In this document: piece by piece, positions 9,050-17,922 of the stretch
Layout: every line of letters begins with the position of its first letter
Numbering within the stretch: the stretch's first letter is position 1
NCBI GenBank assembly: GCA_016713135.1
Contig: JADJPR010000004.1
Location: forward strand, 248,001 to 312,000
Direction of reading: 5' to 3'
DNA length: 64,000 nucleotides
Source: Rhodanobacteraceae bacterium
Lineage (GTDB): Bacteria > Pseudomonadota > Gammaproteobacteria > Xanthomonadales > SZUA-5
Notes under the pieces: generated by a model
Told to the model about the DNA's origin: nothing
Seen by the model: the letters and a program-made list of their open reading frames with translations, nothing else
Databases searched by the model: none
Made by a program: the position numbers and the translations under genes

Positions 9050-9883
9050 ATGCACCTCTGCGGCTTCGAAATCGGCCTCACCCGTCCCTTCTTCCTGATC
9101 GCCGGCCCCTGCGTCATCGAGTCGTTGCAGTTGCAGCTCGATGTCGCCGGCCAGCTCAAGGAAATCACCGGGCGCCTGGGGATCCCGTTCATCTTCAAGT
9201 CCTCGTTCGACAAGGCGAATCGCTCGTCGGGCGCCAGTTTCCGCGGGCCGGGGATGGAGGAGGGGTTGAAGGTGCTGGCGGAGGTACGGCGCCAGATCGG
9301 GGTGCCCGTGTTGACCGATGTGCACGAGTACACGCCGATGGACGAGGTCGCGAGCGTGGTCGATGTGCTGCAGACGCCGGCCTTCCTGTGCCGCCAGACC
9401 GATTTCATCCAGAACGTCGCGCGCGCCGGCAAGCCGGTGAACATCAAGAAGGGCCAGTTCCTCGCGCCCTGGGACATGAAGCACGTGGCGCAGAAGGCGC
9501 GCGATGCCGGCAATGAACAGATCATGGTCTGCGAGCGCGGCGTCAGCTTCGGCTACAACAACCTGGTGTCCGACATGCGCTCGCTGGTGGTGATGCGCGA
9601 GACCCGCGCGCCGGTGGTGTTCGATGCCACCCACTCGGTGCAGTTGCCGGGCGGGCAGGGCAGCAGTTCGGGCGGCCAGCGCGAGTTCGTCCCCGCGCTC
9701 GCCCGCGCGGCGGTCGCCACCGGCGTCTCCGGCCTGTTCATGGAGACCCATCCGGACCCGGCCAAGGCCCTGTCCGATGGCCCGAACGCCTGGCCGCTGC
9801 CGCGCATGGCCGCGTTGCTGGAGACCCTGCAGATCATCGACCGCGCGGTGAAGGCGCGGCCGTTCGATGAGGAGGGGATGTAG
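9050..9883 (+). CDS. kdsA: 3-deoxy-D-manno-octulosonate 8-phosphate synthase
   Basis: Condenses arabinose 5-phosphate and phosphoenolpyruvate to KDO 8-phosphate for the lipopolysaccharide inner core. From ATG 9050 it has 277 residues. Family motifs are clear: IAGPCVIES near the N-terminus, FKSSFDKANRSS, KKGQFLAPWDM, and FDATHSVQLPGG. Cys21 in AGPCVIES occupies the position that separates metal-dependent enzymes (Cys) from the E. coli type (Asn), and GYNNL replaces GYDNL, so a metal-dependent enzyme is inferred. Gene order pyrG-kdsA-eno would be usual, but eno lies 18 kb away. Confidence 0.96.
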   Translation: MHLCGFEIGLTRPFFLIAGPCVIESLQLQLDVAGQLKEITGRLGIPFIFKSSFDKANRSSGASFRGPGMEEGLKVLAEVRRQIGVPVLTDVHEYTPMDEVASVVDVLQTPAFLCRQTDFIQNVARAGKPVNIKKGQFLAPWDMKHVAQKARDAGNEQIMVCERGVSFGYNNLVSDMRSLVVMRETRAPVVFDATHSVQLPGGQGSSSGGQREFVPALARAAVATGVSGLFMETHPDPAKALSDGPNAWPLPRMAALLETLQIIDRAVKARPFDEEGM

Positions 9884-10038
9884 GGGGCAGCAAAAAGTGA
9901 AAAGTGAAAAGTGAAAGGAAGAGCGGCTCAGGTACGACTGGAACACCGGCTGTCGTAGGGTCCCAGTAGCTCAAGGGGCACCGAGCCGCACTGGCTTTTC
10001 GCTTTTCACTTTTCACTTTTCACTTTTTACGGCTCCCC
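9884..10038. repeat. Inverted repeat with GTGAAAA arms between convergent genes
   Basis: Left arm 9893-9918, right arm 9995-10029 (CTTTTCAC units). Here the element lies between two stop codons (kdsA and the response regulator), so a role limited to start codons is unlikely; it could act as a terminator hairpin in both directions. Confidence 0.85.
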
Positions 10039-10641
10039 TCACAACCACCCCTTCTGCCTGGCCGTCCGGAACGCCTCGATGCGATTGGCCGCGCCGAGCT
10101 TGCCGATCGCCTCCGACAGGTAGTTGCGCACGGTGCCCTGCGACAAATGCAGGCGTTCGGCGATCTGGGCGCTGCTGGCGCCTTCGCCGGCAAGGCGCAG
10201 CACGGCGCGCTCGCGTTCGGTCAGCGGGTCTTCCTCGCCCCAGGCGGCAACCGCGAGCTGCGGGTCGATCACGCGCACGCCGCGCATGACCTGGCGCAGG
10301 GCGCTGGCGAGTTGCTCGCTCGGCGCATCCTTCAGCAAATAGCCGCGCACCCCCGGCGTCCAGCGCGCGGCGGAGATAGCCGGCGCGGCCAAAGGTGGTC
10401 AGGATCACCACGCGCGTGGGCGACTGCGCCTCCTGAGGCGTACCGCGAGGTCGAGGCCCGTCAGGCCCGGCATTTCGATGTCGGTCAGCAACACATCGGG
10501 CGAGTGCTCGGCGATCAGCTTCCACGCCTGCAGCCCGTCGCCCGCTTCGGCGACCACCGCGACATCCGGTTCCAGCCCGAGCAGCGCCGCGAGCGCGCCG
10601 CGCACCATGGCCTGGTCCTCTGCAAGCACGATCCGGATCAT
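10039..10641 (-). CDS. DesR/NarL-type response regulator, frame disrupted by two compensating shifts
   Basis: Receiver domain: acidic Glu8-Asp9, phospho-acceptor Asp54 in LLTDIEMPG, then VVILTTFGRAGYLRRALDAG and GYLLKDAPSEQL. The NarL/LuxR helix-turn-helix at the end (LTERERAVLRLAGEG, IAERLHLSQGTVRNYL) should bind DNA as a dimer. The frame is lost near 10430-10434 (AGGAGG, where one G appears missing) and regained near 10350-10356 (GGGGG, one G too many), so the two halves appear as separate reading frames. Both sites are G runs, which suggests sequencing error more than true decay. The start ATG overlaps the kinase stop (ATGA), indicating translational coupling. Confidence 0.8.
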
Positions 10642-11780
10642 GCGGCGCTCCTGGCCGGCAGCGCGGCATCGCCGCGCGGCAGTGTCAGCCGCAGGTGGGT
10701 GCCGCGAGCATGCCCGTGCGCGATTTCCAGGCCGCCGCCGAGCGCGGCCAGGCGTTCGTGCATCCCGCGCAGGCCGTTGCCGTGCACATGGTCGCCGCCG
10801 CGGCCGTTGTCGCTGATGTGCAGGCAGATCCGCTCGCCCTCCTCGGTCAGCCGCACCTGCACCCGGCTGGCGCCGGCGTGCCGCAGGACATTGGTGATGG
10901 CCTCGCGCAGGCCCAGTGCCAGCGCGGCCTCCTGCGGCGGCGGGATCGAGACATCGCCAACGGCGTGATCCAGCTCGATGTCGGCGCCGGCCAGCACCAG
11001 CCTTGCGGCCGCCAGTTCCGCGTTCAGATCGCCGCTGCGGAAGCCGGTGACTGCCTCGCGCACCTCGCGCAGGGCCTGGCGCGCCACCTGTTCCACCTCA
11101 GCGATCTGCGCGCGGGCCGCATCCGGCTGGCGCCCGATCAGCTTGCCGGCGAGTTCGCTCTTCAGCACCACCACGGACAGCGTGTGCCCGAGCAGATCGT
11201 GCAGATCGCGCGCGATGCGTTCGCGCTCGGCCAGCGCGGCCAGCCGGCGCACCTCGTCGTGCGACAGCTTGAGCTCGGCCATCCGCCGGTGTTGCATGCG
11301 CGAATACAGCGTTCCGGCGACCACCATGGTCCCGATCACCGCGACCACCGCGATGAAACCGATTGCGCCCAAGGGCTCTCGCGTCAGCCACAGGAACTCG
11401 ATACCCATCACCAGCAGCATCCCGGCCGACATGCCGATGGCCGCGCGCGGCGGCAGGCGGTGCGCCGCCATCGCCATCGCATAGATGATGAAGGTGTTGC
11501 CGCCCGGGTTGAACGGGATCAGCGCATAGCCCAGCACTGCGCTGGCAGCGGCCGGCCACCAGCCGGTGCCTGGCCGGAAGGAGGCGTAGTACGCCGGCAG
11601 GAACAGGCCGCAGGCGAGCACACTGAGCAGGATCGCCCGCGGACTCACCTCCGGCGGGAACATCAGCGGCAGGAACACGAAGAACAGGTAGAACAATCCG
11701 ATGCCCGGCCGCTGGAACAGGTCCAGTTCGATCGCGCGCTGGCCGGTGGCCGGGGCGTCATCCTGCGCGCGGTGGGTCAC
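10638..11780 (-). CDS. DesK-type sensor histidine kinase
   Basis: 380 residues from a GTG start at 11780 that overlaps the upstream amidohydrolase stop codon (GTGA). About five hydrophobic segments fill residues 28-150, with little periplasmic sequence, so the signal is probably sensed in the membrane. The HisKA_3 dimerisation motif ERERIARDLHDLLGH has the phospho-acceptor His194. The ATPase domain shows REAITNVLRHAG (N box), DNGRGG and GNGLRGMHERL. Such kinases pair with NarL-type regulators, and that gene follows directly. A larger open frame running through the amidohydrolase is spurious. Confidence 0.9.
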   Translation of the reverse strand: MTHRAQDDAPATGQRAIELDLFQRPGIGLFYLFFVFLPLMFPPEVSPRAILLSVLACGLFLPAYYASFRPGTGWWPAAASAVLGYALIPFNPGGNTFIIYAMAMAAHRLPPRAAIGMSAGMLLVMGIEFLWLTREPLGAIGFIAVVAVIGTMVVAGTLYSRMQHRRMAELKLSHDEVRRLAALAERERIARDLHDLLGHTLSVVVLKSELAGKLIGRQPDAARAQIAEVEQVARQALREVREAVTGFRSGDLNAELAAARLVLAGADIELDHAVGDVSIPPPQEAALALGLREAITNVLRHAGASRVQVRLTEEGERICLHISDNGRGGDHVHGNGLRGMHERLAALGGGLEIAHGHARGTHLRLTLPRGDAALPARSAA

Positions 11781-13609
11781 TGCAGCGAAACCTCGTCGAT
11801 CAGCACTTCGAAGTTGCCATCCGGCGCGCTGGCGGTGATCGCGATGGCACGCAGCTGATCGAGGTCCGCGCCGGAGAAGTCCGCGAGCGCGAACGTATGC
11901 GCCTGCCAGTCCGCGGTGCTCGTGAAGCTGCGCCCCACCGGTACGCCGCCGGCTTGCGCGCCGGAGAACAGCAGCACGTTGTAGCGGCGGCCATCGCCGC
12001 GCGCCTGGAAGCGCAAGGTGAGGCCTGCGGGCGCCTGTACCGGCGACATCGGGGGATCGGTCATGAACAGCATGGCTCCGGACCATGGGTAGGGCGCACC
12101 GGGAGCGATCGTACCGCGCAGTGCGAGCGCGCCGCGACTGCCCGAGGCGCCGCCGGCCGTCTCCAGGCGGACTTGCGAGGCGCCGCCGGTCATCTGGTCG
12201 GTGGTCGCCTGCCAATCCACGCCGTGGCTGGCGGCGAGCAGGTGCTGCGGGTCGTCGAAATCGCTGTGGATGCTCGCGAAGCGGCCGCCCGGCGCCTTTG
12301 CGGCCGGCGCATTGCGGTCGATCGGCGCGCCGTTCTTCCACACCCGCACGATGCGGCGGGTGGTGCGGATGTCGCGGGTCGGGTCGCCATCCACCAGCAG
12401 CAAGTCGGCGCGCAGGCCTGCCGCGATGCGACCGCGGTCGCCGATGCCGAAGCGGCGCGCCGGCAACGAGGTGGCCGCGCGCAGCGCCTGCTCGGGAGTC
12501 AGCCCGGCCTCGGTCAGGAACTCGAGCTCGCCGTGCAGGCTGGCGCCGTGCGCGGTGCCGGGGTTGCCAGCGTCGGTGCCGGCCAGGATGTCCACTCCGG
12601 CCGCGTGCAGCCGGCGCACGGTTTCCCGGGCATGCACGAGGTGCGCCGGATTGCGCCAGAGTGCCGGGAATTCCTGCTGCAGCGAGGCGCGCTGTCCGGC
12701 GTCCAGGCTGGCAGCGAACTCCGGCGCCTGCGCCAGTTCGCGCGAGCGGCCGTCGCCGGACAGGCCCGCCATCACCGAGAAGGTCGGGATCACGAACACC
12801 TTGCGCTGCGCCAGGTCCTGCACCAGGGCGGGCTCGGCGACCTCGTCGCTCCAGACGTGCACCAGGCCATCGGCGCCTGCGGCGAGCACCTGGCGCACCG
12901 CCTCGGTGTCGGCCACATGCGCCACTGCCATCACCCCGCGCGCATGCGCGGCCGCCATCAGCGCATCGATGCGCGCCCCATCCAGGGTCGGCAGCGCGCG
13001 CGGCAGGCGGTAGGCGCGGCCGCTGTCGAGCACGAACTTGATGTAGTCGGAACCGGCATCCACCCGTGCATCGACCATCCGCACTGCGTCCGCAGGATCG
13101 TCGAGCGTGTCCAGCGGCAGTCCGAACTGGGTGCCATGGCCGCCCTTCGCGGTCAGCATCGCGCCGGCGGACCACAAGTCCGCGCGGTCGGTCGGCGCCA
13201 GCGCCGCGCGCTCGGCGCGTTGCGCCTGCAGCGTGTCCGGCGAGGAGAACATGTCGAGCGCGCTGGTCACGCCGAAGCGCAGCATCTGGCGGCGCGCCTC
13301 GCCCCAGCTGTGCACATGCGCATCGATCAGTCCCGGCAGCAGGGTCTGCCCCGCGGCATCGATGACGTCGGCACCGGCGGGCACCGCCAGCGACTCGGCG
13401 ATCGCCGCGATCTGCCCGCCCTGCACCAGCACATCGGCGCGCGGCCAGGTGCGCTCGCCATCGAAGACGCGCGCGCCGCGGATCAGCAGGCTCTCGGGCG
13501 CCGGCCGGGCCGGCCCGGCGGCTGGTCGCGAGGCTTGCGGAACGGCCTGCCAGAGTAGCCAGGCGAGCAGGGCGGCGCTGGCCAGCGCCAGCCAGTGCAA
13601 TCGGTTCAT
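11777..13609 (-). CDS. Secreted or membrane-anchored amidohydrolase with C-terminal CIA30-like domain
   Basis: 610 residues. An N-terminal hydrophobic segment (LALASAALLAWLLWQAV) acts as signal or anchor. The amidohydrolase core (about 40-430) has the metal motif DAHVH (His98, His100), KFVLDSGRAY, VAHVADTEA and GTDAGNPG, and resembles imidazolonepropionase-like hydrolases and prolidases. Residues from about 440 to the end (WQATTDQMTGG, LALRGTI, LRFQARGDGRRYNVLLFSG, FSGADLDQLRAIAI) match the CIA30 (NDUFAF1-like) fold. The substrate is unknown. It is the first gene of an operon with the kinase and regulator, which suggests its product or substrate is connected to the signal. Confidence 0.85.
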   Translation of the reverse strand: MNRLHWLALASAALLAWLLWQAVPQASRPAAGPARPAPESLLIRGARVFDGERTWPRADVLVQGGQIAAIAESLAVPAGADVIDAAGQTLLPGLIDAHVHSWGEARRQMLRFGVTSALDMFSSPDTLQAQRAERAALAPTDRADLWSAGAMLTAKGGHGTQFGLPLDTLDDPADAVRMVDARVDAGSDYIKFVLDSGRAYRLPRALPTLDGARIDALMAAAHARGVMAVAHVADTEAVRQVLAAGADGLVHVWSDEVAEPALVQDLAQRKVFVIPTFSVMAGLSGDGRSRELAQAPEFAASLDAGQRASLQQEFPALWRNPAHLVHARETVRRLHAAGVDILAGTDAGNPGTAHGASLHGELEFLTEAGLTPEQALRAATSLPARRFGIGDRGRIAAGLRADLLLVDGDPTRDIRTTRRIVRVWKNGAPIDRNAPAAKAPGGRFASIHSDFDDPQHLLAASHGVDWQATTDQMTGGASQVRLETAGGASGSRGALALRGTIAPGAPYPWSGAMLFMTDPPMSPVQAPAGLTLRFQARGDGRRYNVLLFSGAQAGGVPVGRSFTSTADWQAHTFALADFSGADLDQLRAIAITASAPDGNFEVLIDEVSLQ

Positions 13610-13673
13610 TGCGGCGGAACCTCGGCGGGGGATGTGGCGAGATTCGCGGTTGGCGCGCGCCGGGCACAGTAGC

Positions 13674-13704
13674 GGCTGTCAGCGCCGCGGCATGACAGCT
13701 GTCA
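13674..13704. promoter_or_regulatory. Operator-like site A: TGTCA-N11-TGACAGCTGTCA
   Basis: A 12-bp perfect palindrome at 13693-13704 (within a 16-bp perfect palindrome 13691-13706) with an extra TGTCA half-site at 13677-13681, 16 bp away. It lies in the divergent spacer between the amidohydrolase-kinase-regulator operon and the hybrid sensor gene. 27 of 31 bases are shared, with the same spacing, with the site at 19664-19694. A target for the DesR-type regulator is inferred. Confidence 0.65.
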
Positions 13705-13746
13705 TGCGCGGATCATGACCCCCGGCGCTGGCTATGATGCCGGCCC

Positions 13747-16700
13747 ATGGAAGCACGCCGACCCTCCATCCACGCGACTGCAGCGCGCGCCTCCGCCGGG
13801 TGGGCGGCGCTCATGCTGTCCGGGTGGCTGGCCGCGCCGGTGACGGCCGCGCCAGCCGCCGAGGCCTACCTGCACGAATCCTGGAGCGTGCGCGACGGCC
13901 TGCCGGTGAACTCGATCAGCGAGATGCTGCAGTCGCGCAGCGGCTATCTCTGGCTCGGGACCTTCGACGGCCTGGTGCGCTTCGACGGCAGCGCCTTTCG
14001 CACCTACAACAGCAGCAACACGCCGGGCTTCGCGCACAACCGCCTGCGCGACGTGCGCGAGACCCGCAGCGGCTTGCTGCTGCTGGCGAGCGAGGTCGGC
14101 ACCCTGCAAGCCTTCGACCCGGCGACCGCGCAGGTGCGCCATCTGTGGACCGTGCCGACCGGCCGTGAGCTGCGCACCTGGGCCGCGCCCGATGGCAGCG
14201 TGTGGGCCAGCCTGCAACCGGGTCTCGGCCGGGTCGAGGACGACCAGCTCGAAGTGTTCACGGTTGCGCCCTTGCCCGAGCTGCAGGTGGAGGCCATGGG
14301 CTTCTCCGGCGCGACGATCTGGCTGGCGGCGGTGGATGCCGGGATCTGGCGCTGGCAGGCCGGGCAGTTGCAGGCGGTGGCCAGCGCAGCGCAGGTGGAC
14401 GTGGGCCATGTCCATGCGTTGGCGACCGCCGCGGATGGCACGCTCTGGGTGGGCGGCGAAGCCGGCGTCGTGCTGGTCGGCCCCGCGGGCGCGCGGCGCC
14501 TGCGCGACGGCGACCAGGACTGGTTGCAGACCACCATCGGCTTCGCGCCCGATGGCGCGGGCGGCTTGCTGGTCGGCAGCGAAAATGGCGTGCACGAGTA
14601 CCGCGACGGGCGCCTGCACCAGGTGGACCCCGCCGACCCGCGCCGCGCGCCGCAGCAGGATCAGGCGACTGCGGGCGATCCGTCCTGGCGCATCTCGGCA
14701 TCGGCCGTGTTCCGCACCGGCGGCCCCGCGCCGGCCTTGCAGCTGCGCCTGCCGGACCTGGAGGCGACGCGCATCACCCAGGGGCTGCTCGACCACAACG
14801 GGTCGCTCTGGCTGGGTACTTCCGGCGCGGGCCTGCACCGATTGCGCCCGGTGCCTTTCCGCGCGCTGTCCGAAGCCCAGGGACTGTCCGCCCGCGAGGT
14901 CTATCCGCTGCACCAGGATGCGCACGGGGCGATCTGGATCGGCACCCAGAAGGGCGGGCTCAACCGCTACGCCGACGGCCTCGTCGCGAGTTTCGGCGCG
15001 GGGGCGGGGCTGCGCGACGACAACATCCGCGCGATCGCCCACGACGCCGCGGGAACGCTGTGGGTGGCGACCTACGAAGCCGGGCTGTTCCGCCAGGCGG
15101 ACGCCGGGAACTTCGTGGCCGCGACCTCGCCGGGCCCGGCCCAGGCGCGCATCGGCTCGCTGTTCCTCGATCGCGAGGACCGCTTCTGGGCGGGCACCGA
15201 TGCCGGCCTGTACCAGCGGACCGGTGATGCCTGGGTGCGCCACCCGGGCAGCAATGCGGTGGCCGGCTGCAGCGTGCGTGCGATCCGGGAGGCCCCCGAC
15301 GATGTGCTCTGGCTGGCGACCAACCGCTGCGGCGCCTTGCGCCTGGCGCCGACGCCGGAGCGCTACGACGCCCGCAGCAACGCCAGCGATTTCATCCGCG
15401 ATGTCCTGCCGCTGCCTGGCGGCATCGTCTGGCTGGCCAGCGAGGACCGCGGCATCGCCCGCATGCGCTGGCCCGATGGGCCGGCGCGGCCGCCGCGCAG
15501 CGTCTCGATCCGCGCCGCCCACGGCCTGCTCAGCGACGGCGTGCATGCGATCCTGGCCGATCGCGGCTGGTTCTGGATGAGCAGCAACCACGGGATCTTC
15601 CGCGTGCGCCAGCAGGAACTCGACGCCGCGGCGGACGCGCTGGAGCGCGGCGAGACGCCAGCGCCGCTGGCGATCGACGTCTATCGCGAGTCCGCGGGCC
15701 TGCGCAACCGCGAGGCCAACGGTGGCGTGCAGACCGCCGCGCTGCGCAGCACGACCGGTCAGTTATGGTTCGCAACCCAGGATGGGGTGGCGGTGGTCGA
15801 TCCGGCATCGCCCCTGCTGGCGCCGGCGGTGCGCCCTGCGATCGACCGTGTGCGCAGCGGCGACCGCCAGTGGCCGGCCGGCGCGCCGCTGACTTTGGCC
15901 GCCGCCGAGCGCAGCTTCAGCGTGGAGTTCGCCGAATTGCGGCAACTGGATCCGGACCAGGCGCGGCTGCGCTACCGGCTGGTGGGCCATGACGACGACT
16001 GGATCGAGGCGGGCGCGCGGCGTGGCGCCGATTACAGCCGGGTGCCGCCCGGCGCCTATGAATTCGCGCTGCAGGCCTGGTCGGGTGGCGCCTGGGTCGC
16101 GCCGGGAGCACGCCTGGCCCTGACGGTGCAGCCGTTCCCGAGCGAGACCGCCGGGTTCAAGGTCCTGCTCGGCGGGATCGCGTTGCTGCTGATGTGGCTG
16201 GGTTTCCGCGCGCGCGTCGGCTGGCTGGAGGCGCAGCGGCGCCAGCTGCAGCGCCAGGTCGATGCGCGTACCGAAGAACTCGCGCGCGGCAAGGCGTCGG
16301 CCGAGCAGGCCTCGCTGCTGATCGCCGCCCAGGCCGAGCAGTTGCGCGAACTGGATCGCCAGAAGTCGCGCTTTTTCGACGACCTCGCGCACGAGTTGCG
16401 CACGCCGCTGACGCTGATCCTGGGGCCGCTCAAGGATATCCGCGATGCGCGCCTCGCCAACCCGCAGCCGGCCATCGATGGCGCCATCCGCAATGGCGAG
16501 GTGCTGCTCGACCTGACCAACCAGTTGCTCGACCTGGCCCGCCTGGAAGCGGGCAAGCTGGGCCTGGAGCGACGCCCCGAGGACCTGGTCGCGCTGCTGC
16601 GCGCCAGCGCCGAGCGTTTCCAGCCACTGGCGCGGTCGCGCGGCATCGGATTCCACTGGCGCGCGCCCGGCGAGGCGCTGGTCGTCAGCCTGGATCGGCG

Positions 16701-17919
16701 GCACGCGGGCAAGATCGTCGACAACCTGCTGTCGAATGCCTTCAAGTTCACCCCGCCGGGCGGACGGGTGGAGCTTTCGGTGGCGGCGACGGCGGACGGC
16801 CATGCGCGGATCGAGGTGGCCGATACCGGCCCCGGGATCGCCGCCGAGCATCTGGCGCATGTGTTCGAGCGCTTCTTCCACAGCGATGGCGCCGATGCCC
16901 GGCTGCAGCCCGGGACGGGTATCGGCCTCGCCCTGGTGCACGACCTGACGCGGCTGCACGATGGCCGCCTGGTGGTGCGCAGCGCGCCCGGCGAAGGCAC
17001 GGTGTTCGAGGTGCTGCTGCCGCTGGCGCCGGGCACGGCATTGCCGGCGGGCGACCGCGCGGAGGAGCTGTCCGCCGCGGTGATGCCAGCGCCGGATGCG
17101 GCGGGCGCCGGGGCCGAGGATGGCGATCCTGATCGCACCACGGTGCTGGTGGTGGACGACCACGCCGAGATCCGTGCCCATGTGCGCGCGCAGCTGGCAC
17201 CGGCCTACCGGGTGCTCGAAGCTGGCGACGGACTGGCCGCCCTGGCCTTGGCGCGCGAGCGCCTGCCGGATCTGGTGGTGGCCGACATCAGCATGCCCGG
17301 GCTCGACGGCTATGAGTTGTGCGCGCAGATCCGCGGCGATGCCGAGCTCGAAGGCCTGCCGGTGATCCTGCTCACCGCGCGCGCCGGCCTCGACCACCGC
17401 CTGGAGGGCCTGCGCGCGGCAGCGGACGATTACCTCACCAAGCCCTTCGAGGGCGCCGAGCTGCGCGCACGGGTGGACAACCTGATCGCCATGCGCCGGC
17501 GCCTGCGCGAGCGGTTTGCGCAAGCGGGCGAGTGCGCGCGGCGGGCGGTCGCCGAGGTGGCGGTCGCGGCCGCGGGCGACGACGACGCCGGTTACCGCGC
17601 GCGCCTGATTGCGACCATCCGCGCCCACATGGCGGACGAGGACTTCAAGGTCAGCGACCTCGCCGATGCCATGCGCCAGGATCGCAGCCACCTGTTCCGC
17701 CGGGTGCGCGAGTGCACCGGCCAGGCCCCGAGCGACCTGATCCGCGAGCTCCGCCTGGAACGCGCCGCGGAGCTGCTGCGAGAGCGGGCCGGCCCGATCG
17801 GCGAGATCGCCTATGCGGTGGGCTTCGGCAGCGTGGCCTATTTCACCAAGTGCTTCCGCGAGCGCTTTGCGCGCACCCCCGGCCAGTACCGTGGTGAGCG
17901 CGAAGTGGTCGCCTCCTGA
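13747..17919 (+). CDS. Hybrid two-component sensor with beta-propeller input and AraC output
   Basis: 1390 residues. Domains in order: signal peptide (1-38); two-component regulator propeller repeats (about 40-690; e.g. SGYLWLGTFDGLVRFDG, GAIWIGTQKGGLNRY); Y_Y_Y domain (about 720-795); transmembrane helix (about 800-820); coiled-coil; HisKA with His882 in DDLAHELRTPL; ATPase domain (NLLSNAFKFTPPGG, DTGPGI, GTGIGLAL); receiver with Asp1180 in VVADISMPG and Lys in LTKPF; AraC helix-turn-helix (about 1285-1388, ending AYFTKCFRERFARTPGQYR). The layout matches the hybrid sensors (HTCS) that sense oligosaccharides or other ligands in the periplasm and act directly on DNA. It is divergent from the amidohydrolase operon, with operator site A between them. 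Confidence 0.93.
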   Translation: MEARRPSIHATAARASAGWAALMLSGWLAAPVTAAPAAEAYLHESWSVRDGLPVNSISEMLQSRSGYLWLGTFDGLVRFDGSAFRTYNSSNTPGFAHNRLRDVRETRSGLLLLASEVGTLQAFDPATAQVRHLWTVPTGRELRTWAAPDGSVWASLQPGLGRVEDDQLEVFTVAPLPELQVEAMGFSGATIWLAAVDAGIWRWQAGQLQAVASAAQVDVGHVHALATAADGTLWVGGEAGVVLVGPAGARRLRDGDQDWLQTTIGFAPDGAGGLLVGSENGVHEYRDGRLHQVDPADPRRAPQQDQATAGDPSWRISASAVFRTGGPAPALQLRLPDLEATRITQGLLDHNGSLWLGTSGAGLHRLRPVPFRALSEAQGLSAREVYPLHQDAHGAIWIGTQKGGLNRYADGLVASFGAGAGLRDDNIRAIAHDAAGTLWVATYEAGLFRQADAGNFVAATSPGPAQARIGSLFLDREDRFWAGTDAGLYQRTGDAWVRHPGSNAVAGCSVRAIREAPDDVLWLATNRCGALRLAPTPERYDARSNASDFIRDVLPLPGGIVWLASEDRGIARMRWPDGPARPPRSVSIRAAHGLLSDGVHAILADRGWFWMSSNHGIFRVRQQELDAAADALERGETPAPLAIDVYRESAGLRNREANGGVQTAALRSTTGQLWFATQDGVAVVDPASPLLAPAVRPAIDRVRSGDRQWPAGAPLTLAAAERSFSVEFAELRQLDPDQARLRYRLVGHDDDWIEAGARRGADYSRVPPGAYEFALQAWSGGAWVAPGARLALTVQPFPSETAGFKVLLGGIALLLMWLGFRARVGWLEAQRRQLQRQVDARTEELARGKASAEQASLLIAAQAEQLRELDRQKSRFFDDLAHELRTPLTLILGPLKDIRDARLANPQPAIDGAIRNGEVLLDLTNQLLDLARLEAGKLGLERRPEDLVALLRASAERFQPLARSRGIGFHWRAPGEALVVSLDRRHAGKIVDNLLSNAFKFTPPGGRVELSVAATADGHARIEVADTGPGIAAEHLAHVFERFFHSDGADARLQPGTGIGLALVHDLTRLHDGRLVVRSAPGEGTVFEVLLPLAPGTALPAGDRAEELSAAVMPAPDAAGAGAEDGDPDRTTVLVVDDHAEIRAHVRAQLAPAYRVLEAGDGLAALALARERLPDLVVADISMPGLDGYELCAQIRGDAELEGLPVILLTARAGLDHRLEGLRAAADDYLTKPFEGAELRARVDNLIAMRRRLRERFAQAGECARRAVAEVAVAAAGDDDAGYRARLIATIRAHMADEDFKVSDLADAMRQDRSHLFRRVRECTGQAPSDLIRELRLERAAELLRERAGPIGEIAYAVGFGSVAYFTKCFRERFARTPGQYRGEREVVAS

Positions 17920-17922
17920 GCC

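Noticed and set aside
10638..13667. 1009-residue minus-strand open frame covering kinase and amidohydrolase
   Set aside because: Only its last 380 residues are protein-like (the kinase). The rest is the amidohydrolase gene read in a wrong frame; the kinase has its own coupled GTG start at 11780.
13676..13706. The TGACAGCTGTCA palindrome as a terminator hairpin
   Set aside because: It lies upstream of start codons in two divergent spacers with conserved spacing to a third half-site, which fits an operator better than a terminator.
13732..15591. Long open frame opposite the hybrid sensor
   Set aside because: Antisense frames are open because codon third positions are almost always G or C; it has His/Arg/Gln-rich composition and no domain. 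The same applies to other long antisense frames, such as 7043-8707, 15763-17691, 20362-21936 and 49673-53173.
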